A DNA stretch of 16,744 nucleotides, from assembly GCA_964543275.1 (NCBI GenBank), contig CAZIWW010000017.1:1-16744 (forward strand). The letters run 5' to 3'. The translations under genes were made by a program, and so were the position numbers. The notes under the pieces were generated by a model that worked only from the letters and a program-made list of their open reading frames with translations, was not told the DNA's origin and did no database searches. Shown piece after piece: positions 9,921 to 16,615 of the stretch; position 1 is the first letter of the stretch, and each line of letters starts with the position of its first letter. Origin of the DNA: CAZIWW01 sp964543275. GTDB lineage: Bacteria; Patescibacteriota; Minisyncoccia; Moranbacterales; UBA11712.

Positions 9921-11385
9921 CTTTTTTTACAGCCGAAGCCGCCAAGCTTCGGCTTCTCTTATTATTAAAATATAAAATCAAAAACAATACAAAATAATAA
10001 CCGGATATACATTCCCAGCCAAAATTATTAACCTCAACCGACGCCCAAGAAAGCTTAGCCAAACCTTCAACCGCAAAAATTTCCAGCTTCAAAAAGATAA
10101 AAGGCAGGAAGCCGACGAGCTTGCCTAAAGGAATAAAAACAAAGCCTGCTATTCCCGCCGCAAATCCTCCCAGCATAATGTATGGTATGGCCGGCAGAAT
10201 CAATAAATTGGCGATGGGGGAGACTAAAGGAAGTTTTTCGAAGGCGTTGAGAATGATAGGCATAACAAAAATTTGAGCGGCCAGAGTCAGAAAAACAGTT
10301 TCTTTTAAAACTTTCACGCTACTCCCCTTTCCAAAAAATTTTTCCAAGAGGGGATAGAGCTGAATGATTCCAAGCGTAGCCAAAAAAGAAAGCTGAAATC
10401 CAATATCATAGCGCAAAAGCAACGGGTTAAATAAAAGCATAATTACAGCCGCCAGCACAATCGCGTTAGTGGAATTTGCCAGTCGTCCGTTTTTCATTCC
10501 CCACAGCACCAAGCTCCCCATTATCCCCGCCCGCATCGCCGATGAGGGAAAACCGATCATCACCACAAATAAGAAAATACCCGCCACGGCAAACCAGAAA
10601 GCTTGCTGCCTCCAAAACCCCAGCAGTATCCCCGCCATCATCAAGAAAGCCGCAATCACCGTCACGTTAAACCCCGACACCGCCACCGTATGAGTAGTCC
10701 CCGTTTTAGAAAAAGCTTCGCTCAATTTCTTAGGCATCCGCTTGTCCCCGCCCAAGAGTAAACCCTTAAGATAAGCCCCTTCCGGCTCGGGAAAAATGCG
10801 GGAAAGTTTTTCTTCAAAGTTATCTTTGATGGACAAAATGAGATCATATATCCGACTGCCTCTGTTTCTGGCCAATAGGATTATTTCGGGATTGCGGCAG
10901 ATTTTGAAAATTCCGTCCTTAGCCAGATACATTTGATAATCAAATTTCTCGCTAAAGTTCTTCGGCTTCTGGATGTTGCAACTTACCTTAATTTCGTCGC
11001 CGTAATCGTAGCTCGGGTAAACATCGGCGTTAATAAGTATTTTTTCTCCAGATTCATTCCGCGCAACTATTTTTTGATATTTATCCCTCGCTTCCGGTTC
11101 CTCAACCACCGCCGCCACGAAACTCTCCGGTCCTAGCGTCACTTCGCTCATTTTCTTTAAAGCGCCGTCTAGAAAACAATTACACCGCCAAATTCCCAGC
11201 ATTAGACAGATTAAAGCCGCGGAAACAACCAAAGCTTTTTTGTTTTCGCGGTTTAAAACAAGAACGGTCAGCGCGCCGACCGTTATAATTAAAAGAGAGG
11301 TTCTCGTTATCTCAAAAAAGGAAGCCAAAAAAATTCCCAGCAAAAAACTCACCGCTAGAATCAAAAATATTTTGGACTTGGTCAT
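9892..11385 (-). CDS. comEC: ComEC/Rec2 membrane domain protein (DNA uptake channel)
   Basis: This 497-aa protein is the ComEC competence domain that carries single-stranded DNA across the inner membrane. The N-terminus has closely spaced hydrophobic helices (about 5-65), followed by a soluble DUF4131-like beta domain (about 75-165), then LKGLLLGGDKRMP and the family core THTVAVSGFNVTV (typically H-x-x-A-x-S-G), then about eight membrane helices. It lacks the C-terminal metallo-beta-lactamase domain, which is the separate gene at 8670-9527. Full ComEC is usually 700-800 aa, so the two pieces together make a full-length equivalent. The last residues (RSRSLAASAVKKARMHQLVFS in part) are encoded by sequence that on the other strand is a hairpin and the 3' end of the plus-strand gene, so the C-terminus may be recently extended. 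Start ATG 11385 has no SD. Confidence 0.92.
   Translation of the reverse strand: MTKSKIFLILAVSFLLGIFLASFFEITRTSLLIITVGALTVLVLNRENKKALVVSAALICLMLGIWRCNCFLDGALKKMSEVTLGPESFVAAVVEEPEARDKYQKIVARNESGEKILINADVYPSYDYGDEIKVSCNIQKPKNFSEKFDYQMYLAKDGIFKICRNPEIILLARNRGSRIYDLILSIKDNFEEKLSRIFPEPEGAYLKGLLLGGDKRMPKKLSEAFSKTGTTHTVAVSGFNVTVIAAFLMMAGILLGFWRQQAFWFAVAGIFLFVVMIGFPSSAMRAGIMGSLVLWGMKNGRLANSTNAIVLAAVIMLLFNPLLLRYDIGFQLSFLATLGIIQLYPLLEKFFGKGSSVKVLKETVFLTLAAQIFVMPIILNAFEKLPLVSPIANLLILPAIPYIMLGGFAAGIAGFVFIPLGKLVGFLPFIFLKLEIFAVEGLAKLSWASVEVNNFGWECISGYYFVLFLILYFNNKRSRSLAASAVKKARMHQLVFS
9931..9960 (+). terminator. Hairpin after the 9594-9920 gene
   Basis: AGCCGAAGC (9931-9939) pairs with GCTTCGGCT (9946-9954), followed by the weak T-rich TCTCTTATTATT. 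It lies 10 nt after the plus-strand stop, but inside the comEC coding sequence of the other strand. Confidence 0.6.
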
Positions 11386-11485
11386 AACAAACTATCCAAT
11401 CACAATAAGGCTTGCGGCATCAAGGAAGATTAAGAAATTCAAACCGCATTATGATTTACGCCCGGGCTTAATTCGTAATGCAACT

Positions 11486-11719
11486 TTAAAGGATAAAATG
11501 TTGCCCCACATCAATTATTTTTACTCTCGCTGTTCTCCCAGCCGCAATTCTTACCAAATTTTTAGGCACGCCAAAATGATCAGCAAGGAGTTTTATAACC
11601 GCCTTATTGGCTCTTCCTTTTTCCGGCGGAGCGGTAACTTTTGCCTTGTATTCCTCCTCGCTAATTTTTATTACTTCGTCATTCGACGCACAAGGAATTA
11701 CCTTAACATAGATCCTCAT
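11486..11719 (-). CDS. YggU/DUF167 family protein
   Basis: This 77-aa protein matches the DUF167 (YggU) family: MRIYVKVIPCAS (VKVxPxA), YKAKVTAPPEKGRANKAVIKLLADHF (the conserved APPxxGxAN helix, shown in part) and a closing IAAGRTARVKIIDV. The fold is known from structural genomics; the biochemical function is not established. Length is normal. It lies between apbE and the membrane comEC gene, 53 nt after the apbE stop, a gap filled by the CCAGTAA hairpin repeat. In other bacteria the family often sits near yggT and YggS-type genes; neither is visible here. Confidence 0.9.
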   Translation of the reverse strand: MRIYVKVIPCASNDEVIKISEEEYKAKVTAPPEKGRANKAVIKLLADHFGVPKNLVRIAAGRTARVKIIDVGQHFIL

Positions 11720-11731
11720 CGACTTAACAGG

Positions 11732-11767
11732 TAATCCAGTAATCTAGTATACTGGATTACTGGATTA
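11732..11767. repeat. 13-bp inverted repeat, CCAGTAA family
   Basis: TAATCCAGTAATC (11732-11744) and GATTACTGGATTA (11755-11767) are perfect arms with a 10-nt loop. The right arm is also part of a direct repeat GGATTACT GGATTACT. The core resembles 4206-4237. It fills the gap between apbE and the DUF167 gene. Confidence 0.75.
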
Positions 11768-11772
11768 CTGAA

Positions 11773-12726
11773 CTAAGCTATACAGCTTACATGTTTCCTC
11801 GCCATTGAAGACATAAAAATATTTCCGCAATTATCCAAAAAAACGCTTTTAATTTTATTTTCCCTAGAAAACTTCAAACCTCTTTCTTTGCCCATTAAAA
11901 CCAAAACTTTAGCCTGCCCATCGGCTCCTTCTGCGCTTTTATCAATTACTAGAACAGTTTGGATCTCAAAAGAAAAACGGTTTGGATTTTTGGGATTTAT
12001 TAAGTGGTGAAATTTCTTCCCCTTAATTTGCCATTTCTTTCGACTGATGCCGGAAGTAGCCACTCCCTCGTTGGAAATTTTTATTGTCATCTTATCTTTT
12101 GAAACCCCTTCTAAAGGAACTTCCCATTTCTTGCCATAGTGATTTAGACCTGCGGCGTACATATCGCCTCCGGAATTTATCAAAAAATTTTTCCAGCCTT
12201 TCTTTTTTAAAAACTTAGCCGCGCAGTCGGTGATATATCCCTTGGCGATGCCGGAAAAATCCATTCGCTTTTTAAAAAGAAGCCGCCCGTCTTTGATTTT
12301 TAAATCCTGATTTAAACTCCCTCCTATTTTAGAAAGTTTCCTCGGAGCTCTTACTTTGGAAAAATCCGATTTTTTAAAATCCCGCCCATAGCCAATTTTC
12401 TCAAGAATTTCTACGGTTCTCGGATCATAAAGACCGCCGCTTTTTCTGTGATAATTAAGAGCGCGTTTGGCTAAATAAAGCATATCCGCCGACGCTCTCT
12501 GAAAAACTCCAAAATTTTTATTGAGTTTTGACAACTCGCTTCGAGAGTTAAAGCGGCAAAATACTCTCTGTTTTTGCTTGAAAATGTTTTTAATTCGTTC
12601 AATGTCCAGCCTAGCTTTGCTCTTTTCTTTTTTACTATCCAAAACAACCCGCACATTAATGTCCGTGCCCAGCGCTCTAAATTTAGACTTAATAAAAGGC
12701 TTTGCTGCTACTTTTAGTCCCGGCAT
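11773..12726 (-). CDS. apbE: ApbE family FAD:protein FMN transferase
   Basis: ApbE attaches FMN to a Ser or Thr of a target flavoprotein (such as RnfG or NqrC) using FAD and Mg2+. Seen in order: RALGTDINVRV, RFNSRSELSKLN, GLYDPRTVEILEKIGYGRDF, MDFSGIAKGYITDCAAKFL, LINSGGDMYAAG, GVATSGISRK, HHLINPKNP and SAEGADGQAKVL. Length (317 aa) is normal. There is no signal peptide or lipobox, so it would act in the cytoplasm. The usual HIIDPxTG is HLINPKNP, and the residue four after the metal-binding Asp (often Thr) is Lys, so metal binding may differ. No FMN-accepting partner is visible nearby. SD GGGGAG lies about 4 nt from ATG 12726, directly after the palindrome at 12736-12777. Confidence 0.9.
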   Translation of the reverse strand: MPGLKVAAKPFIKSKFRALGTDINVRVVLDSKKEKSKARLDIERIKNIFKQKQRVFCRFNSRSELSKLNKNFGVFQRASADMLYLAKRALNYHRKSGGLYDPRTVEILEKIGYGRDFKKSDFSKVRAPRKLSKIGGSLNQDLKIKDGRLLFKKRMDFSGIAKGYITDCAAKFLKKKGWKNFLINSGGDMYAAGLNHYGKKWEVPLEGVSKDKMTIKISNEGVATSGISRKKWQIKGKKFHHLINPKNPNRFSFEIQTVLVIDKSAEGADGQAKVLVLMGKERGLKFSRENKIKSVFLDNCGNIFMSSMARKHVSCIA

Positions 12727-12735
12727 TGTTCTCCC

Positions 12736-12777
12736 CTAAGGTTCAGCCTTAGCAAGCTTGCTAAGGCTGAACCTTAG
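12736..12777. repeat. Perfect 42-bp palindrome between nrdG and apbE
   Basis: The 42 bp equal their own reverse complement, centred on AAGCTT at 12756/12757. They read as six 7-bp units, CTAAGGT TCAGCCT then TAGCAAG and the mirror. The palindrome begins 2 nt after the nrdG stop. Related degenerate copies lie at 6856-6884 and 16616-16675. No T-run follows, so it is a repeat rather than a plain terminator. Confidence 0.85.
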
Positions 12778-12779
12778 TT

Positions 12780-13475
12780 CTATCTTACTTCCACTTTCTC
12801 AAAATATTTTTCCATCTTCTTGGCAATTTTTTGGAGATCCAGTCTTTTTCCTTTAGTTACTTCCTTTATTTTCTCGTCTAAAACCTTGCCCTCTTCATAC
12901 TTCTGTAATATGTATTTCCTCGATCCCGCCAGCCACTTGCCTATTTCGTTAAAGTCTTTTTCCCGATGCAGGCCCGGAACGGCCGTAGTCCGGAACTCAT
13001 AGCTCACGCTTGAATTCCGAATCAGATCAACGCTTAGTTTTATTCTCTCCAGATCAACTGAAGTCCCGGCCGTTAAATTATATCTCGCTGGGCCGCTCTT
13101 GATATCCATAGCTACATAATCCACTAACTTACTCTCAAATAACTTTTTTAAAACATCCGGACGCGCGCCATTGGTGTCCAGTTTAACTAGATAGTCCAGT
13201 TTTTTAATTTTTTCTATAAATTCAACAATATCCGACTGGATGGTTGGTTCTCCGCCCGTAATGCAAATCCCCTCCAGCTTTCTCCTCCGACTTTCTAAAA
13301 ATTCAAAAAAATCTTTTTCTTTTATTGTTCCATATTCCATGTTCCATGCTATGTGAACGAGCTCCGGGTTATGGCAAAAAGGGCAGCGAAAATTACAGCC
13401 CACCGTGAAAACAGTCGCCGCCACACAGCCGGGATAATCAATGAGAGTTAATTTTTGCAAACCGCCGAGATTCAT
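12780..13475 (-). CDS. nrdG: Anaerobic ribonucleotide reductase activating protein (radical SAM)
   Basis: NrdG uses a 4Fe-4S cluster and S-adenosylmethionine to place the glycyl radical on NrdD. From ATG 13475 (MNLGGLQKLTLIDYPG) the protein has 231 aa, with the cluster motif GCNFRCPFC (C27, C31, C34), GGEPTIQ and DTNG. This long form resembles the NrdG/PflA-like activases found with archaeal-type NrdD. The open frame extends 17 codons upstream to 13526, but those codons come from a heptameric repeat and do not resemble the family, so 13475 is preferred; neither start has an SD. It lies downstream of nrdD, as in nrdDG operons. Confidence 0.93.
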   Translation of the reverse strand: MNLGGLQKLTLIDYPGCVAATVFTVGCNFRCPFCHNPELVHIAWNMEYGTIKEKDFFEFLESRRRKLEGICITGGEPTIQSDIVEFIEKIKKLDYLVKLDTNGARPDVLKKLFESKLVDYVAMDIKSGPARYNLTAGTSVDLERIKLSVDLIRNSSVSYEFRTTAVPGLHREKDFNEIGKWLAGSRKYILQKYEEGKVLDEKIKEVTKGKRLDLQKIAKKMEKYFEKVEVR

Positions 13476-13568
13476 GAAACATAAAACACATAACATAGAA
13501 CAAGCCGTAGAGATTTCCTGTCTCATGCTTTATGTTACGCGCTACACGCTATGTGCTATGTGCTATGT
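13474..13568. repeat. Heptameric repeat with inverted arms between nrdD and nrdG
   Basis: Left arm: ATGAAAC ATAAAAC ACATAAC ATAGAAC (13474-13501). Right arm: GCTTTAT GTTACGC GCTACAC GCTATGT GCTATGT and one more GCTATGT (13527-13568). The reverse complement of the right arm (ACATAGC, GCGTAAC) resembles the left arm. The 25-bp centre is unique. Confidence 0.8.
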
Positions 13569-13573
13569 GAAAT

Positions 13574-15787
13574 TCACGCAACTACAAATTCCTTCCTATC
13601 TTTATATTCGGCCACTTTCCCTTTGTGCCACTGCTGAACCGGGCGGATGTAGCCCACGATTCGCGAATATACCTCGCATTTCTGTTTAATCACGCACTTG
13701 GGGCAGTATTCGTGCTCACCCTCCAAGTATCCGTGAGTCGGGCAAACACTAAAGGTAGGGGTTAAGGTAAAATAAGGAAGGCTGTATTCCTCCGAGATAG
13801 TTTTCACTAGTCTCTTGGTAGTTTCTATGTCGTTTATTCTCTCGCCCAGGAAGCCGTGAAGCACCGTTCCGCCGGTATATTTGGTTTGCAAAGGTTCCTG
13901 AAGATCCAAAGCCTCGAACATATCTTCGGTGAAGTTAACCGGCAATTGGGATGAATTAGTATAATACGGCTCTCCTTTCCCTTTTCCAACCGCATCATCG
14001 TTGGCAAACTTCATATTTGGATATTTCTCCTTATCCAAACGCGCCAGACGATAAGCTGTGCCTTCAGCCGGCGTGGCTTCAAGATTATACAGATTCCCGG
14101 TTTCTTTTTGATACTTCACTAAGCGGTCCCGCATGTGCACCAAGACCTCCTCGGCAAATTTTACCCCCTTATCGCTGGCGGTCGTCTCGCCCATAAAATT
14201 TTTAAGGGCTTCGTTCATACCCACTATGCCAATAGTCGAAAAATGATTGGACCAATACTGCCCTCTTCTCTTCTCAATGCCGTCTAGATAAAATTTGGCG
14301 TAGGGATATAAACCCTTGCGGCAGTAATTTTCAATAATTTTTCTCTTGGTCTCCAAGCTTTCTTTAGCCAGATCCATCAGCTGATCAAGGCGAGTAAAAA
14401 AACTTTTTCTATTTTTAGCCAGGTATCCAATACGGGGAAGATTTATAGTAACTACTCCTATGGAGCCGGTAAGAGGATTGGCTCCAAACAGCCCGCCGCC
14501 GCGCTTGTAAAGTTCGCGGTTATCCAAGCGCAACCGGCAACACATACTTCTGGCGTCGTCCGGATTCATATCCGAATTGACAAAGTTGGCAAAATAGGGA
14601 ATGCCGTATTTGGAAGTCATTTTCCAAACGGCGTTTAGATTTTCGTCATCCCAGTTGAAATCTTTGGTGATATTGTAAGTTGGAATAGGAAAAGTAAAAA
14701 CCCGCCCGGCGGCGTCTCCCTCGCTCATAACTTCCGCAAAAGCTTTGTTAATCATATCCATCTCTTCCCGAAACTCGCCGTATTTTTCTTTTTGTGGAAT
14801 CCCGCCAATAATTACCGATTCTTCGGCTAAAGCTTTCGGCGGTGTTAAGTCCATCGTTATATTGGTAAAGGGCGTCTGAAACCCAACCCGAGTGGGTACG
14901 TTAACATTGAAAATAAACTCCTGAATACCCTGTTTTACTTCTTTATAAGACAAGTTGTCGTAACGTACAAAAGGAGCCAAAAGAGTGTCAAAATTGGAAA
15001 AGGCTTCGGCTCCGGCCACTTCTCCTTGAAGGGTATAGAAAAAATTTACAATCTGGCCCAAAGCCGAGCGAAAATGCTTGGGAGGTTTGCAGGAAATTTT
15101 TCCAGGCACGCCCGTAAAACCGCGCCGCAAAAGATCTTGCAAATCCCAGCCGCAACAATAGGCGGCGATTTTATCAAGGTCGTGAATGTGAAAGTCGCCC
15201 CCGGTATGAGCATCACGAACGGATTTTGGATAAACTCGATTCAGCCAGTACTTAGAACTGACAATGGAAGAAATGTAGTTATTAAGCCCCTGCAAAGAGT
15301 AAGACATATTGGCGTTCTCTTTCACCTGCCAGTCAATTTCCTTGATATACTGATCCACTAAATCGACTGCTTCTTTAAGCGCCTCTTCCGATTCGCGGAT
15401 CTTGCGGTGCTGTTCTCGATATAGGATGTAGGCCTTGGCCGTTTCCTCAAAATCCAAAATCATCAACACTCTTTCCACTAAATCCTGGATTTCTTCAATC
15501 TCCGGAACATAGCCCCTCTTATAGTTTTTATTAAGCAATCTGACCACTTTCTCTGAAACTTTCTTGGCATCGGCTAGACCTCCCTCGCCCGTCTCCCTAA
15601 AAGCCTTCTCCACCGCTCTAGTAATTTTCTCCTGATCAAAAGCCACTACATGCCCGCTTCTTTTCACCACTCGCCTAACGCGGTTTTGAAAGCTGACTTT
15701 CTTTTTTCGCTCCCCCCGCTCCTTTTTTCTCTTGATTTTCATTTTGTTTTCGCCCCCAGAGTTATTTATTATTTTAAACTGCGACAT
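13574..15787 (-). CDS. nrdD: Anaerobic (class III) ribonucleoside-triphosphate reductase
   Basis: NrdD reduces ribonucleoside triphosphates to deoxy forms using an oxygen-sensitive glycyl radical. The 737-aa protein has an N-terminal ATP-cone (about 38-130, VVKRSGHVVAFDQEKITRA in part) for allosteric control, the catalytic barrel with SMCCRLRLDNREL, and the C-terminal zinc site CPTHGYLEGEHEYCPKC (C682, H685, C695, C698). The radical loop RIVGYIRPVQQW holds the radical Gly at about 712. The radical-loop sequence is of the type found in Thermotoga and archaea rather than E. coli (RVCGYLG). Length is normal. ATG 15787 is chosen; an internal ATG 15 codons in is possible and neither has an SD. It lies between nrdR and nrdG. 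Confidence 0.96.
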   Translation of the reverse strand: MSQFKIINNSGGENKMKIKRKKERGERKKKVSFQNRVRRVVKRSGHVVAFDQEKITRAVEKAFRETGEGGLADAKKVSEKVVRLLNKNYKRGYVPEIEEIQDLVERVLMILDFEETAKAYILYREQHRKIRESEEALKEAVDLVDQYIKEIDWQVKENANMSYSLQGLNNYISSIVSSKYWLNRVYPKSVRDAHTGGDFHIHDLDKIAAYCCGWDLQDLLRRGFTGVPGKISCKPPKHFRSALGQIVNFFYTLQGEVAGAEAFSNFDTLLAPFVRYDNLSYKEVKQGIQEFIFNVNVPTRVGFQTPFTNITMDLTPPKALAEESVIIGGIPQKEKYGEFREEMDMINKAFAEVMSEGDAAGRVFTFPIPTYNITKDFNWDDENLNAVWKMTSKYGIPYFANFVNSDMNPDDARSMCCRLRLDNRELYKRGGGLFGANPLTGSIGVVTINLPRIGYLAKNRKSFFTRLDQLMDLAKESLETKRKIIENYCRKGLYPYAKFYLDGIEKRRGQYWSNHFSTIGIVGMNEALKNFMGETTASDKGVKFAEEVLVHMRDRLVKYQKETGNLYNLEATPAEGTAYRLARLDKEKYPNMKFANDDAVGKGKGEPYYTNSSQLPVNFTEDMFEALDLQEPLQTKYTGGTVLHGFLGERINDIETTKRLVKTISEEYSLPYFTLTPTFSVCPTHGYLEGEHEYCPKCVIKQKCEVYSRIVGYIRPVQQWHKGKVAEYKDRKEFVVA

Positions 15788-15795
15788 TAAACAAC

Positions 15796-15876
15796 TAATT
15801 TCTACAAATTTCGCGAAGCGAATTTCCGCTTAATTTCAGAAATTCATAGAAATTGGGTAGAAATTAATAGAAACTA
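15796..15876. repeat. AGAAATT array with inverted arm upstream of nrdD
   Basis: AGAAATT (last copy AGAAACT) starts at 15838, 15848, 15859 and 15869, spaced 10, 11 and 10 bp. TAATTTCTAC (15796-15805) is the perfect inverted partner of GTAGAAATTA (15857-15866). A small hairpin AAATTTCGC/GCGAATTT lies between. It fills the nrdR-nrdD gap. Confidence 0.7.
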
Positions 15877-15895
15877 ATCGTTCCAGACTTAGCCC

Positions 15896-16348
15896 TCATA
15901 CTTGGGAAAGTCTCTCCGCTTCTTTCCTAAAACTATCCGCGCTGCCGAATCCTTTATAGACCGAAGCAAAACGCAGATATGCTACCTCATCCACTTCTTT
16001 CAATTTTTCTAAAACTAACTTCCCAATTTCCTTGCTGGAAATTTCACAACCTCCTTTTAAATGAAGCTTGTATTCAACCTCGTCCAGTATATCCTCAATA
16101 TTTTTTTCCTTCACCGGCCTTTTCTCCAAAGCTTTTCTAATACCCGTTTCTAATTTCTCTCTTTGGTATTCTTCCTTTCGATCGTCTTTTTTTATCACGG
16201 TGAAATTTAGAAGCTCCAGCTGTTCATAAGTGCTGAATCTTTTTTGGCACTTCAAACATTCACGGCGGCGGCGAATTACTTTCCCGTCGCCGGTTTCGCG
16301 GGAATCAATGACTTTGGTTTCTTGGTGATTGCAGAAAGGACAAAGCAT
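15896..16348 (-). CDS. nrdR: Transcriptional repressor NrdR
   Basis: NrdR senses ATP/dATP through an ATP-cone and represses ribonucleotide reductase genes by binding 16-bp NrdR boxes. The 150-aa protein has the normal length: zinc ribbon MLCPFCNHQETKVIDSRE with C3/C6 and CLKC (C31/C34), the RRRREC linker, and an ATP-cone from about residue 48 (FTVIKKDDRKEEYQREKL). It ends with the family-typical YLRFASVYKGFGS region. It is upstream of nrdD and nrdG on the same strand. A candidate NrdR box lies at its own promoter (16521-16536), so it may control itself and the operon. The start is set by the conserved N-terminus; no SD is seen. Confidence 0.97.
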   Translation of the reverse strand: MLCPFCNHQETKVIDSRETGDGKVIRRRRECLKCQKRFSTYEQLELLNFTVIKKDDRKEEYQREKLETGIRKALEKRPVKEKNIEDILDEVEYKLHLKGGCEISSKEIGKLVLEKLKEVDEVAYLRFASVYKGFGSADSFRKEAERLSQV

Positions 16349-16355
16349 AAGCGGC

Positions 16356-16515
16356 GAATTTAGAATTTGGAATTCGGAATTCCGAATGGGAATATAGAAT
16401 CAAGAACTAAGAGTCAAGTTAAGCAGGAACGCTGGCCATCATCTAATTCTTCATTTACTGAATTCGTTATTCTTAATTCCCGTTCTAAATTCTGAATTCT
16501 CAATTCAAAATTCTA
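16356..16515. repeat. Heptameric repeat with inverted arms in the nrdR leader
   Basis: Left: GAATTTA GAATTTG GAATTCG GAATTCC GAATGGG (16356-16390), fading into AATCAAG/AACTAAG-like units. Right: AATTCTG AATTCTC AATTCAA AATTCTA (16488-16515), the inverted sense. The centre near 16425-16445 is unique. The element would lie in the 5' untranslated leader of nrdR. Confidence 0.8.
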
Positions 16516-16520
16516 CTTTC

Positions 16521-16536
16521 ATACCATATATTGTAT
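16521..16536. promoter_or_regulatory. Candidate NrdR box
   Basis: ATACCATATATTGTAT matches 13 of 16 positions of the NrdR-box consensus ACACWATATWTWGTGT (consensus from memory). It overlaps or closely follows the expected transcript start of the nrdR promoter. Only one box is seen, whereas many known sites are tandem pairs. Confidence 0.5.
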
Positions 16537-16547
16537 AGCTAATAACT

Positions 16548-16558
16548 ATTCTACCACA
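16548..16558 (-). promoter_or_regulatory. Extended -10 promoter of nrdR
   Basis: The minus strand reads TTGTGGTAGAATAG: TAGAAT (16548-16553) with upstream TGTG, the same pattern as TGTGATATAAT at 995-1003. No good -35 was found. The leader to nrdR would be about 190 nt. Confidence 0.55.
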
Positions 16559-16563
16559 ATTCA

Positions 16564-16600
16564 ACAAGCCCGCCAAGCGGGCTTGTTTATTGGTATTTTT
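16564..16600 (+). terminator. Strong GC hairpin, probable terminator
   Basis: ACAAGCCCGC (16564-16573) and GCGGGCTTGT (16577-16586) form a perfect 10-bp stem with a CAA loop. A T-rich stretch (TTTATTGGTATTTTT) follows on the plus strand; the minus strand lacks a T-run. No gene is visible that it would serve, so direction and role are uncertain. Confidence 0.5.
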
Positions 16601-16604
16601 AGAG

Positions 16605-16613
16605 TTATCCACA
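16605..16613. promoter_or_regulatory. DnaA-box-like 9-mer
   Basis: Perfect TTATCCACA. A minus-strand TTGACT adjoins it, recalling the promoters of units 1-3, but no convincing -10 or leader peptide follows. Confidence 0.45.
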
Positions 16614-16615
16614 GT

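Noticed and set aside
13474..13568. CRISPR array
   Set aside because: Units are 7 bp with no spacers of typical size and no cas genes.
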